Shown: positions 36,640 to 45,594 of the stretch, one piece after another
How positions within the stretch are numbered: the stretch's first letter is position 1
Layout of the letters: each line of letters starts with the position of its first letter
Source: Saccharopolyspora flava
GTDB lineage: Bacteria > Actinomycetota > Actinomycetes > Mycobacteriales > Pseudonocardiaceae
DNA: 64,000 nucleotides
NCBI RefSeq assembly: GCF_900116135.1
Contig: NZ_FOZX01000008.1
Location: 1-64,000, forward strand
Reading direction: 5' to 3'
Position numbers and translations under genes: made by a program
Notes under the pieces: generated by a model
Seen by the model: the letters and a program-made list of their open reading frames with translations, nothing else
Told to the model about the DNA's origin: nothing
Databases searched by the model: none

Positions 36640-37835
36640 TCTCGACGTTCGACGAGCTCCCCGACATCGACGCGGCGAACGTGGTGCGCTGCGCCCGGGT
36701 TCTGCTGCGCAGGCCGCTGCTGCGCGCCGACGGGCCGGACGGCGACCTGCTACCGATGATCTACCGCCAGCGCGCCGCGCTGCAGGACGTCTTCGCGGGT
36801 CTGCTGGGCTACCGGCTGGTGGTGGAGCGCCGCTTCGCGCGGCTGTACAAGTCCGGTCCGGGCGAGGACGCCGGGCGCGGCGTGGAGTCGCTGAGCCCGC
36901 GCGGGTACGCCTACTTCGCGCTGACGCTGGCCGCGCTGACCGGAATCGGCCGCCAGGTGCTGCTGTCGCGGCTGGTCAGCGACGTGCGCGCGGCGGCTGC
37001 CGAGGCGGAGATCGAGGTGGCCGACGACCCGGCCGACCGGCGCGCGCTGACCGCGGCGCTGCGGCACCTGGTCGCGCTGGGCGTGATCACCGAGACCGAG
37101 GGCTCGGTGACGGCCGAGTCGGCCGCCGAGGCGCTGATCACCATCGACACCGACATGCTGGGCCAGCTCGTGGCGGGCCCGCTGGCCGAGGCCGAGGACC
37201 CGCAGCAGCTGGTCGAGCTCGCCTCCGCGGCCGGGCCGCGCCGGATCGAGCACGCGGTGCGGCGCAAGCTGATCGAGGACCCGGTGGTGCTCTACGCGGA
37301 TCTGCCGCCGGAGCAGGCGAGCTGGCTGCGCGAGCACGTCATCAACGAATCCCGTTTGCTGGAGCGGTTCTTCGGCCTGGTCGGCGAGGCCCGCGCCGAG
37401 GGCGTGGTGGTGTGCGACCCGGAGGACTACCTCACCGACCTGGCCTTCCCGGGCCCGGGCACGGTCGCGCGGATCGCGCTGCTGGCGCTGCCGGAACTGC
37501 TCGACAAGGCCGAACCCGACTCGGCGGGGCGGCATCCGGTGTCCTGGCAGGACTTCGCCGACGTGTGCCAGGAGCTGGTCGACGCCTACCCGTCGGCGTG
37601 GTCGCGGGCGGCGACCGAGGATCACCAGGACCTGGTGCGCTCGGTCATCGACCTGCTGGGCAGACTGGGCCTGCTCCGCGAGTCCGACGGGTCGTGGCTG
37701 CTCAGCCCGGCCGCGCACCGCTGGCTCCCGCAGCCCGACGCGACACCCGCGCAGCAGCAGCGCGAAACCGAACCGCCCGCACCCGAACCGCCGGGCCTGT
37801 CCCTGTTCGACGAGATGGAAGAGGCAACGCGGTGA
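36636..37835 (+). CDS. jetB: Wadjet defence protein JetB (DUF2398/TIGR02678)
   Basis: A 399-aa DUF2398 protein, the KITE-like (MksE-type) partner that dimerises on the kleisin. The family pattern appears in CARVLLRRPLLRADG, VFAGLLGYRLVVERRFARLYK, LSPRGYAYFALTLAALTG and VLYADLPPEQASWLREH. Winged-helix-like stretches lie at ~110-165 and near ~340-365 (DLLGRLGLLRESDGSWLL). The start overlaps the jetA stop by 4 bp (ATGA), and its stop overlaps the jetC start (GTGA). Confidence 0.92.
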   Translation: MISTFDELPDIDAANVVRCARVLLRRPLLRADGPDGDLLPMIYRQRAALQDVFAGLLGYRLVVERRFARLYKSGPGEDAGRGVESLSPRGYAYFALTLAALTGIGRQVLLSRLVSDVRAAAAEAEIEVADDPADRRALTAALRHLVALGVITETEGSVTAESAAEALITIDTDMLGQLVAGPLAEAEDPQQLVELASAAGPRRIEHAVRRKLIEDPVVLYADLPPEQASWLREHVINESRLLERFFGLVGEARAEGVVVCDPEDYLTDLAFPGPGTVARIALLALPELLDKAEPDSAGRHPVSWQDFADVCQELVDAYPSAWSRAATEDHQDLVRSVIDLLGRLGLLRESDGSWLLSPAAHRWLPQPDATPAQQQRETEPPAPEPPGLSLFDEMEEATR

Positions 37836-40800
37836 GCCCACACAGCACCGAAGCGGCCGTTGCGGAGTCCGCCCACCGGTGGCGCCTGCACCGCGGCGGG
37901 ATCGTCAACATCTGGCAGTACGCCGAGACGACGTTCGACCTCGACGGCGGGCGCGCGATCTTCCAGGGCACCAACGGTTCCGGCAAGTCCCGGACCCTGG
38001 AGCTGCTGCTGCCGCTGTGCCTGGACGGCGATCTGCGCCAGCTGGGGTCGAAGGGCTTCGACACGGTCAGCATCCGGCGGCTGATGCTCGACGAGTACCC
38101 GGGCGGGCCGAACCGCATCGGCTACGCCTGGATCGAGCTGCGCCGCGACACCCCCGAGGGCGGCGAGGAGTTCCTCACCTGCGGGCTCGGGGTGAAGGCG
38201 TCGAAGACCTCGCAGTCGATCAGCGACTCGTGGCGGTTCATCACCGGCCGCCGGGTGGGCATCAACCTGCACCTGGTGGGCGCGGACCGGGTTCCGCTGG
38301 GCGCGGCGCAGCTGCGCGAGCTGCTGGGCGCCGACTGCGTGCTGGACGACCAGTCGTTCCGCGCGAAGGTCGCGGCCTCGGTCTACGGCGTTCCGGCCGC
38401 CCGCTACGGCGACCTGCTGCACCTGCAGCGCACCCTGCGCAACCCCGACGTGGGCCTGAAGGTCCTGGAGGGGCAGCTGGAGCAGATCCTGTCCGACGCG
38501 CTGCCGCCGCTGGACGCGGGCCTGATCGAGCGGCTGGCGACCTCGTTCGACGACCTGGAGTCGATCCGCGAGAACATCGTCCGGCTCACCGGCGCGGACA
38601 AGGCGCTGAGCGCGTTCCTGTCGACCTACTCCGGCTACGCGTTCGGCGCGCTGCGCGATCGCGCCGAGGCGATGCGCGCGGCGCAGCAGAAGCTCGCGTC
38701 GCTGCGCAAGGAGCTCGCGAGCCTGGACAAGCAGTTCACCGGCAAGCGCGAGGACCGGGAGTCAGCGCAGCGCACCATCACCGAGCTGGAGCAGCGCGAG
38801 AGCGAGCTGGAGTCGAGCATCGACGCGCTGCGCTCGCACCCGGCCTACTCGGAGCTGCAGAACCTGCGCGACCGCGAGAAGCTCGTCGAGAGTTCCCGCG
38901 CCGCAGCGGTTTCCGCGCTCGACACGGCGACCCGGCACCGGGCGCAGGAGACCCGCTCGGCGGAGTCGGTGCTGGGCGTGCTGCGCCGGCTGGCCGGGGA
39001 CGCCGACGCCGCCGGACAGGCCGCGAACCGCGCGAGCCAGCAGCTCAGCACGGCCGGTCTGGGCGGGGCGACGGTGCCGCAGCCGCCGCCGGTCCCGGCC
39101 GCCGAGCTGGTCGCCGAGACCGAGTCGGTGCGCACCTCGCCCGAGCCGGACGCCGAACCGACCCCGGTGGAGCGCTACCAGCCGCCGCAGCTGGACGCCG
39201 ACGCGCTGGCCGCCCAGTTCCGCGCCGCGGTGGAGAGCTCCGCGCAGGCGGCCAACGAGGCGCGGGAGCGCGCCGCGCTGACCCTGGCGCTGCACCAGCA
39301 GGCCCGCGAGCTCGACGCCGAGCAGGCGCAGGTCGCCGAGATCCAGCGCAACGCCCGGCAGGCGCAGCTGACCTCCACCGAGGCCGCGGGCCGCCGCAAC
39401 CAGGCGCAGCAGGAACTCGCCGACGCCGCCGCGGTGTGGGTGGAGCTGGCGCGCAAGTGGGCCACCGAGTGGCCCGCCGCGACCGAGCAGCCCGCGCCGG
39501 AGCCGCCGAGCGTCGAGGACCTGATCAACGATCGCGGCGCCAGCCGCACCTCGCGCGAGCAGGCCCGGCAGTCGGCGCGCCCGCAGCTGCACGAGGCGCG
39601 GCGCGCGGCGTCGGCGGTGGAGCAGGAGATCACCGAGCTGCGGGCCGAGATCCGCATGCGCGAAGGGGAACTCGCCGAGCTGCGCGCGGGTCACGAGCGC
39701 CGCCCGGACCTGCCGTCGTGGGTCGAGGCCGAGCGCGACCCGTCGCAGGGGCGGGCCTTCTACGAGCTGGTCGACTTCGCCCCGTCGCTGAGCGAGAGCG
39801 ACCGCGCGGGCCTGGAGGCGGCGTTGCAGTCCAGCGGGCTGCTCAACGCCTGGGTCACCGCCACCGGGCAGATGCCCGGGCTGACCGACCTGCTGGCCTC
39901 CCCCGCCGGACCGGTCGACCCGACCACCGGCGGCACGCTCAACGCGCTGCTCACCCCCGCCGCCGTGGCGGACTCGCCGGTGCCGCCGGAGCGGGTCGCC
40001 GGGCTGCTGGCCACGATCTCCACCGGCAGCGGTACCGGGCTGTGCGTGTCCACCGACGGGTCCTGGAAGGCCGGGGCGCTCAGCGGTTCCTGGCACAAGG
40101 ACGCCGCCGAGTACGTGGGCGCGGGCGCCCGCGAGGACGCCCGGTCGCGGCGGATCGCCGAGCTGGAGGACGAGCTCGCCCGGTTGCGGGAGGCGATCGG
40201 CGACGCCGAGCGGCGCCACGCCGAGGCCGGCGAGCACGCCTCGGCGCTGGAGCAGCACCTGGAGGTCTTCCCGGACGACGGGGATCTGCTGACCGCGCAG
40301 GCGAAGCTGGCCACGGCGATCGAGACGGCCGAGGACGCCGAGCGCCAGGTGATCCAGCTGCGCGAGCAGCACCTGGAGGTCGAGCAGCGCTGGCAGGCCG
40401 CGCAGAGCGAGCTGGTCCGGTCCGCGGGCGAGGCCGGTCTGCCCGCCGAGACCCAGGCGCTCGACGCGGCGCACCGGGCGGCGGTGGACGCCCGCTCGGG
40501 CATCGACGCGCTGCGCGAGGCCGTCGAGTCCCGCTGCCTGCCGACGTTGGCGGAGCTGCGCGACATCTCGCTGCACCACGACGTCGCGGTGGCCGACCGG
40601 ATGGAGGCCGAGGCGCAGGCCGAGCGCCGCTGCGCCGAGTTCGCCGAGCAGGCCGGCGGTCTCAGCGAGCTGACCTCGGCGGTGGGCGGCGCGGCGCAGG
40701 AGATCGCCGACAAGGTCAGCGGTTTCGAGCGCGAGCGCGCCGAGCTGCGGGAGAAGCTGCCGCAGGAGCGGGAGCGCATCAGCGCGCTGCGCGAGGCCGC

Positions 40801-41950
40801 GGCCCGGTTGGAGACGCAGCTGGAGAACAAGCAGTCGCGGCTGGCCGGTCGCGAGCAGGACGCCGAGGCGGCGACGACCGCGTTCCGCCGGGCGCTGGAG
40901 ATCCCGGGCCTGTGGACGGCGGCCGAGGTCTCCGAGGAGCCGCCGGGCGAGCCGGAGGACGCCGCCGAGCTGCTGGTGGGCTCCGACCGCAAGGGCTCCA
41001 CCGAGTCGACGGTGCTCAACCGGTTGCAGACGCTGCAGCACGCGCTGAGCGGCAACTACGACATCACGGCCGCCGACCAGCACGGCCTGCTCACGGTGAC
41101 CGTCACCGGCGAGGAGGGCCCGCAGCCGGTCGCGGAGGCGGCGCGGCGGGTGTCGGAGCGGCTCGGCGAGCAGCGCGGGTACCTCAACGAGCGCTACCAG
41201 TCGATCTTCGCGGACTACCTGATCCGGGACCTGGCGGAGCGGCTGCGCGGGCAGATGACCATCGCCGAGGACCTGTGCAAGCGGATGAACGAGGTCCTCG
41301 ACGGCGCCCGCTCCAGCCAGGGCGTGCACGTGCAGCTGGACTGGCAGCCGTCGGCGGCGCTGGGCGACGACATCAAGCAGGCCATCGACCTGGTGCGCAC
41401 GCCGTTCGCCAACCGCAGCGAGGACCAGGACGCGCTGCTGCGCCGGGTGTTCACCGACCTCATCGAGTCCGAGCGGGACAGCGCCTCGGGCGGGTACGCG
41501 GAGATCCTGGCGCGGGCGCTGGACTACCGCTCGTGGTTCGCCTTCACGGTGCGGGTGCGCGACACCGGCCCGGACGGCAAGCCGCGGGTGCGGCGGCTGC
41601 GGCAGCTGTCGTCGGGTGAGACGCGGCTGATCTCGTACGTGACGCTGTTCGCGGCCGCGGCGGCGTTCTACGACGCGGTGAGCGTGTCCTCGGACGGTCG
41701 CGGCCCGCTGCGGCTGGTGCTGCTGGACGAGGCGTTCGAGCGGCTCGACGATCCGACGATCGCGCGGATGCTGGGGCTGCTGGTGGATCTGGACATGGAC
41801 TGGCTGATCACCTGGCCGAGCGGCTGGGGCGTGTCGCCGAAGATCCCGAAGATGCACATCTACGACGTGCTGCGGCCGCGCAGCGGGCACGGCATCGCGA
41901 CCACACACACCACCTGGACGGGCACGGACCTGCAGCGTCCGGACGCCTGA
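37832..41950 (+). CDS. jetC: Wadjet SMC-type ATPase JetC (TIGR02680)
   Basis: A 1372-aa SMC/MukB-like ATPase, the loop-extruding motor that senses small circular DNA. Walker A FQGTNGSGKSRTLELLLP is at ~residues 44-61. Long coiled-coil arms (~270-600 and ~840-1050, rich in Glu, Arg and Ala) flank a hinge-like globular part (~640-780). The ABC signature LSSGETRLISY lies near 1257, and Walker B LVLLDEAFERLDD near 1294 with the catalytic Glu. The GTG start overlaps jetB, so subunit ratios may be set by coupling. Length suits the TIGR02680 family. Confidence 0.94.
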   Translation: MSPHSTEAAVAESAHRWRLHRGGIVNIWQYAETTFDLDGGRAIFQGTNGSGKSRTLELLLPLCLDGDLRQLGSKGFDTVSIRRLMLDEYPGGPNRIGYAWIELRRDTPEGGEEFLTCGLGVKASKTSQSISDSWRFITGRRVGINLHLVGADRVPLGAAQLRELLGADCVLDDQSFRAKVAASVYGVPAARYGDLLHLQRTLRNPDVGLKVLEGQLEQILSDALPPLDAGLIERLATSFDDLESIRENIVRLTGADKALSAFLSTYSGYAFGALRDRAEAMRAAQQKLASLRKELASLDKQFTGKREDRESAQRTITELEQRESELESSIDALRSHPAYSELQNLRDREKLVESSRAAAVSALDTATRHRAQETRSAESVLGVLRRLAGDADAAGQAANRASQQLSTAGLGGATVPQPPPVPAAELVAETESVRTSPEPDAEPTPVERYQPPQLDADALAAQFRAAVESSAQAANEARERAALTLALHQQARELDAEQAQVAEIQRNARQAQLTSTEAAGRRNQAQQELADAAAVWVELARKWATEWPAATEQPAPEPPSVEDLINDRGASRTSREQARQSARPQLHEARRAASAVEQEITELRAEIRMREGELAELRAGHERRPDLPSWVEAERDPSQGRAFYELVDFAPSLSESDRAGLEAALQSSGLLNAWVTATGQMPGLTDLLASPAGPVDPTTGGTLNALLTPAAVADSPVPPERVAGLLATISTGSGTGLCVSTDGSWKAGALSGSWHKDAAEYVGAGAREDARSRRIAELEDELARLREAIGDAERRHAEAGEHASALEQHLEVFPDDGDLLTAQAKLATAIETAEDAERQVIQLREQHLEVEQRWQAAQSELVRSAGEAGLPAETQALDAAHRAAVDARSGIDALREAVESRCLPTLAELRDISLHHDVAVADRMEAEAQAERRCAEFAEQAGGLSELTSAVGGAAQEIADKVSGFERERAELREKLPQERERISALREAAARLETQLENKQSRLAGREQDAEAATTAFRRALEIPGLWTAAEVSEEPPGEPEDAAELLVGSDRKGSTESTVLNRLQTLQHALSGNYDITAADQHGLLTVTVTGEEGPQPVAEAARRVSERLGEQRGYLNERYQSIFADYLIRDLAERLRGQMTIAEDLCKRMNEVLDGARSSQGVHVQLDWQPSAALGDDIKQAIDLVRTPFANRSEDQDALLRRVFTDLIESERDSASGGYAEILARALDYRSWFAFTVRVRDTGPDGKPRVRRLRQLSSGETRLISYVTLFAAAAAFYDAVSVSSDGRGPLRLVLLDEAFERLDDPTIARMLGLLVDLDMDWLITWPSGWGVSPKIPKMHIYDVLRPRSGHGIATTHTTWTGTDLQRPDA

Positions 41951-41977
41951 TCAGCGAGTTCAACGGAGGTTTTCGCC

Positions 41978-43198
41978 GTGGCCGTCACGGACGAGATCCG
42001 GGAGGCCCTCGGCGTTCCGGAGTTGCGGGGCCTGTGGGAGGCCGCGCGCGAGGCGCTGTCGTCGTCGCAGCCGACGTTCCGGCTGGAGCTGCCCGACGAC
42101 GCCACCCGCACCGCGGTGGGCGAGCTCTACGGGCGTCCGATGTGGGGCGAGGGGACCCGGATCAGCGTGTCCAAACTGGACGATGCGCTGCGAAACCGGT
42201 TCGGCGTCGGGCTCTCCCAGGTCGTCGAGGTGCTGCACGGCTCGGTCGCCGAGGCCGAGCCCGCCGCGGAGGAGGCCGACGAGCTGCTGCCGGTGCTCGA
42301 CGAGCACGGGCTGGCCGGCACCTCGTGGGCGGCGCCGTGGTTGCGGTGGGTGCGCCAGTACGGGCGGGTCGGCGAGGCCGAGCTGGTCGGCATCGTGCAC
42401 GCGGCCGCGCGGGTGCTGGCGGCGATGGCGCTGTCCGAGCCGCCGCGCTCGTGGACCTCGCGGGCGTCGCTGGCCGGGCGGATCGGTTTCCCGCACTCGC
42501 TGGACGACGGGACGACGCTGAGCCGGGTGGTGCTCAAGGCCGCGGCGCTGGCCCAGGGCGCCGAGTCGCCGGGCAACGAGCGCGACCGCCGCTCCCTGTG
42601 GGAGCGCTGCGGCGTCGCCCCGGACGGGGTGTCGGCGACGGTGCTGACCTGGGCGTTGCCGGTCTCCGGCGACGACGCGTGGTCGGCCGGGGTGCGGTCC
42701 CGCACCGAGCTGGGGCTGCCCGCGCACCTGACGCACCTGGACCTGGGCGCCGCCCCGGAGCGGCTGGTGCCGGAGGGCTCGGTGATCGCGGTGTGCGAGC
42801 ACCCGCGCGTGCTGGAGGCGGCGATCCGGGAGGCCCTGCACCACCCGGTGATCTGCCTGTCGGGCCTGCCGTCGACGGCGGCCCGCGCGCTGCTGGAGCG
42901 CCTCTCCGCGGACGGCGCGGTGCTGCGCGTGCACGCCGACTTCGACTGGCCGGGCATCGCCGCCGCTCTCACCGCGCAACGGCACGGGACGGTGCCCTGG
43001 CGCATGTCCGGCGACGACTACCGCTCGGCGCTCGACCGCGCGTCGCGGGACCGCACGGACCTGCCCACCCTCGTCGGCGCCCCGGTCCCCACGCCGTGGG
43101 ACCCGCAGCTGGCGGATCTCATGACCACCGCGGCCCGGGCCATCGAGGAGGAGCACGCCTTGCAGCCCCTCCTCGACGACCTGCGCCGCGGCCTGTAG
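41978..43198 (+). CDS. jetD: Wadjet nuclease JetD (DUF3323 + DUF2399 Toprim, TIGR02679)
   Basis: A 406-aa protein. The N-terminal ~200 residues fit DUF3323 (LYGRPMWGEGTRISVSKLDDAL). The C-terminal part is the topoisomerase-VI-like Toprim DUF2399, with Glu in VIAVCEHPRVLEAA (~272) and the Asp pair in LRVHADFDWPGIAAAL (~319), expected to bind Mg2+. JetD cuts plasmid DNA captured by the SMC complex. Unlike jetA-B-C, it has its own ribosome site (ACGGAGGT seven nt before GTG) after a 27-bp gap. It converges with the GNAT gene. Confidence 0.93.
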   Translation: MAVTDEIREALGVPELRGLWEAAREALSSSQPTFRLELPDDATRTAVGELYGRPMWGEGTRISVSKLDDALRNRFGVGLSQVVEVLHGSVAEAEPAAEEADELLPVLDEHGLAGTSWAAPWLRWVRQYGRVGEAELVGIVHAAARVLAAMALSEPPRSWTSRASLAGRIGFPHSLDDGTTLSRVVLKAAALAQGAESPGNERDRRSLWERCGVAPDGVSATVLTWALPVSGDDAWSAGVRSRTELGLPAHLTHLDLGAAPERLVPEGSVIAVCEHPRVLEAAIREALHHPVICLSGLPSTAARALLERLSADGAVLRVHADFDWPGIAAALTAQRHGTVPWRMSGDDYRSALDRASRDRTDLPTLVGAPVPTPWDPQLADLMTTAARAIEEEHALQPLLDDLRRGL

Positions 43199-43201
43199 GG
43201 G

Positions 43202-43687
43202 TCAGAACAGCCGGTACATCACGTGCAGGCCGACGTAGCCCTCGGTCGGGTGGTGGAAGGCCTCGGGGAGGGTCGCGGCGATCTCCATGCCGAGCGACTT
43301 CCACAGCGCCACCGCGCGGGTGTTGGTCTCCACGACGGCGTTGAACTGCATCGCCCGGTAGCCGTCGGCCTGCGCGCGGCCGAGGACGTGCTCGCCCAGG
43401 GCGCGGCCGACTCCGCGACCGCCGGAGTCCGGGTCGACCATGAAGCTCGCGGTCGCGACGTGCGCGCCCTGGGCTTCCCGGTTCGGCCCGGAGATCGCCG
43501 TGCCCAGCACCCGGTCGCCGTCGACGGCCACCACGGTCCGCCACGGCGCCGGCGGGAACCAGCGCTGCCTGGCGGTCTGCTCGTCGAGGTCCCGGTCCCA
43601 CGCGTAGGTCTCCCCCGCGGCCACGATCCGGCGCATGAACGGCCAGATCCCGGCCCAATCGGCCGCCTCGGCCTCCCTGATCTCCAT
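43202..43687 (-). CDS. GNAT family N-acetyltransferase
   Basis: A 161-aa GCN5-related acetyltransferase. The acetyl-CoA pyrophosphate-binding motif is visible in SFMVDPDSGGRGVGRALGEHVL (~residues 85-106). A C-terminal beta-bulge follows: MQFNAVVETNTRAVALWKSLG. The ATG at 43687 follows GGGGAC. It may act on a small metabolite or amine; the substrate cannot be read from the sequence. It ends three bp from jetD in convergent orientation, so it marks the right edge of the defence locus. Confidence 0.88.
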   Translation of the reverse strand: MEIREAEAADWAGIWPFMRRIVAAGETYAWDRDLDEQTARQRWFPPAPWRTVVAVDGDRVLGTAISGPNREAQGAHVATASFMVDPDSGGRGVGRALGEHVLGRAQADGYRAMQFNAVVETNTRAVALWKSLGMEIAATLPEAFHHPTEGYVGLHVMYRLF

Positions 43688-43770
43688 GTCCCCAGTCTCC
43701 ACGACGCCGCCGATCGGCCGCACGGGATTTTCCGGGCTGCTGATTCGTGCTGTTCCGGTAGCTTCCCGGT

Positions 43771-44322
43771 ATGCCGTTGGTGGTGGAGTTCGCCGCGCAG
43801 GACCCGGCCCGGCTGGCCCGCTGGTGGGCCGAGGTGCTGGGCTGGACCGTCGTGGACGAGACCGGGGTGCGCCCCGACGGCCCCGGGGTGCCGCTGCGCT
43901 TCCGGCCCGCCGACGGCGCCAAGACCGGCCAGAACGACGTGCACCTGGACCTGCGCAGCGAGTCGCACGACGAGCAGACCCGCCTCGTGGAACGGCTGTT
44001 CAACCACGGCGCCCGGTTCGCCGACATCGGCCAGAGCACCGAGGTGCCGTGGGTGGTGATGACCGACGTCGAGGGCAACGAGCTCTGCGCCCTCGAACCC
44101 CGCAAGGCCTACGCCTGCACCGGCCCGCTGGCCGCGGTCGTCGTCGCCACCACCGATCCCCGCGAGCAGGCCAGGGCGTGGGCCGAGGAGCTCGACTACG
44201 ACGTCCTCGCCGAGCAATCCGAGTTCGCGGCCCTCCGCCCGCCTTCGGGCGAAGGGCCCCACCTCGAATTCCTCCACGACGACAACCCCCACCCCGGAAT
44301 GCTCCGCATCCTCCCCGGCTGA
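43771..44322 (+). CDS. VOC-family (glyoxalase-like) protein
   Basis: A 183-aa protein with two vicinal-oxygen-chelate modules. The first shows FAAQDPARLARWWAEVLGW and NDVHLDLRSESHDEQ, with the metal-ligand type His. It ends in VVMTDVEGNELCALEP with a ligand-type Glu. The second begins VVVATTDPREQARAWAEEL and closes with GPHLEFLHDDNPHPGM. This Glyoxalase_6-type group is common in actinobacteria and may include resistance or detoxification enzymes, but no substrate is known. Repeat copy C follows 48 bp after the stop. Confidence 0.85.
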   Translation: MPLVVEFAAQDPARLARWWAEVLGWTVVDETGVRPDGPGVPLRFRPADGAKTGQNDVHLDLRSESHDEQTRLVERLFNHGARFADIGQSTEVPWVVMTDVEGNELCALEPRKAYACTGPLAAVVVATTDPREQARAWAEELDYDVLAEQSEFAALRPPSGEGPHLEFLHDDNPHPGMLRILPG

Positions 44323-44370
44323 CCTCCCGATCCGCGGCGGCCGTCCCGTTGCCCTGGGCTCCTGGAGGGC

Positions 44371-44438
44371 GACAGTTTTAGTGAAAACTGTCCCGACATT
44401 TCGGACATCGATCATGGGTGATTCGAGGAAAAACTGTC
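44371..44438. repeat. ~70-bp palindromic dispersed repeat, copy C
   Basis: Starts GACAGTTTTAGTGAAAACTG and contains TCCCGACATTTCGGACATCG, then GATCATGGG. It ends AAAAACTGTCC. It is in the same orientation as copy A and shares the ATCATGGG core with copy B. The inverted ends are less perfect than in B. It lies between two convergent genes, so it may also serve as a terminator. Confidence 0.82.
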
Positions 44439-44450
44439 CCCTCCGGAGCC

Positions 44451-45497
44451 CTAGGCGGGCTCGATGACCTTCACCCCGTGCAGACGCCGGACGAAGTCCG
44501 CGCCGAACGCCGTCGACGGGGTGTGAGCACCAGGCGCCGGAGCCTCGGCGTGCAGGGCGCTGACCGCGCGGAGCACCGAGTCGGCGGTCATGTCGTAGGT
44601 GTCGGGACCGATGAGCGCGGCCGAGACCGAACGCCCCCGCTCGTCGGACGCCTCCGCGAAGACCTCCACCCAGCTGCGCGAGCGGGTCCCCCGGCCCGGT
44701 CCCTTGACGAACGCACCGATGACCGACTTCCCGACCCGCTGGACCGGCGCCGAGCCCAGCACGGCCTGGCTCACCTTGCCGAGGCCGTCGCCGAGGTCGG
44801 GGATGGGGAGCCGGGCGAAGGTCGTGATGGTGCCGATGCCGGTGCTGCGGTAGGCGGTGGCGACATCGCCCCAGGGCAGCGAGGTCACCTGGCGCGGCCC
44901 GGACGGGAACGGCACCTCGCGGCGCCGCCACGCCAGCGGCACCGTCCGCAGCTCGCCGTCGACGCGGGCGCGGCCACCGATCGCCGCGCCCTCCAGGGCG
45001 CTCTTGAGCGTGCCGGGGCTGATCCGGCCGCCCGCCTGGAACGCCAGGTCCAGCCGGGTCGCGCCGGGCAGCTCGGCGGCGACCAGGGCCGCGAGGCAGT
45101 CGGTGGGCACCACGTCGAACCCGGCGCCCGGCAGCAGCACCACGCCGGCGTCGCGGGCCTGCCGGTCCCGGGCGAAGATCGACTCGAAGACGTCGATCTC
45201 CCCGGTGATGTCCAGGTAGTGGGTGCCGGAGCGCAGGCAGGCCTCGACCATCGGCGCCGAGGTCGCCGAGAACGGCCCGGCGCAGTGCGCGACCACGTCG
45301 ACGTCGTGCAGCATCTCGGCGACCCGGGCGGGTTCGGAGAGGTCGAAGATCCGCGATTCCAGCCCGCGCGGCGCGGCGAACGCGGCGATCTCGCCGGGGT
45401 TGCGGCCCGCGACCACCGGGCGCTCCCCGCGCTCGACCGCCAGGTCGGCCACCAGCCGTCCGGTGAACCCGTTCGCGCCGTAGATCATCCAGGTCAT
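44451..45497 (-). CDS. saccharopine dehydrogenase-like NADP-binding reductase
   Basis: A 348-aa protein with an N-terminal Rossmann motif MIYGANGFTGRLVADLAV and PVVAGRN, then VDVVAHCAGPFSATSAPMVEACL and GTHYLDITGE, typical of the trans-acting enoyl-reductase / saccharopine dehydrogenase-like group. PGAGFDVVPTDCLAA is also conserved. The ATG at 45497 is preceded by GGAGGGA; an upstream GTG is less likely. The group acts on diverse substrates, so the reaction here is not assigned. Monocistronic. Confidence 0.87.
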   Translation of the reverse strand: MTWMIYGANGFTGRLVADLAVERGERPVVAGRNPGEIAAFAAPRGLESRIFDLSEPARVAEMLHDVDVVAHCAGPFSATSAPMVEACLRSGTHYLDITGEIDVFESIFARDRQARDAGVVLLPGAGFDVVPTDCLAALVAAELPGATRLDLAFQAGGRISPGTLKSALEGAAIGGRARVDGELRTVPLAWRRREVPFPSGPRQVTSLPWGDVATAYRSTGIGTITTFARLPIPDLGDGLGKVSQAVLGSAPVQRVGKSVIGAFVKGPGRGTRSRSWVEVFAEASDERGRSVSAALIGPDTYDMTADSVLRAVSALHAEAPAPGAHTPSTAFGADFVRRLHGVKVIEPA

Positions 45498-45594
45498 CGC
45501 GCTCCCTCCGCTCACCCCCGCTAACGAACACCCTCGTCGGCGGTCACGGGTTGCCCGGAGCGGCGGCGATCACCCGGTCAGACCCGGGCGGCCG

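Noticed and set aside
38762..41908. 1048-codon open frame on the minus strand
   Set aside because: Antisense of jetC. Its His/Leu/Arg-rich translation mirrors the coiled-coil coding bias and shows no family motif.
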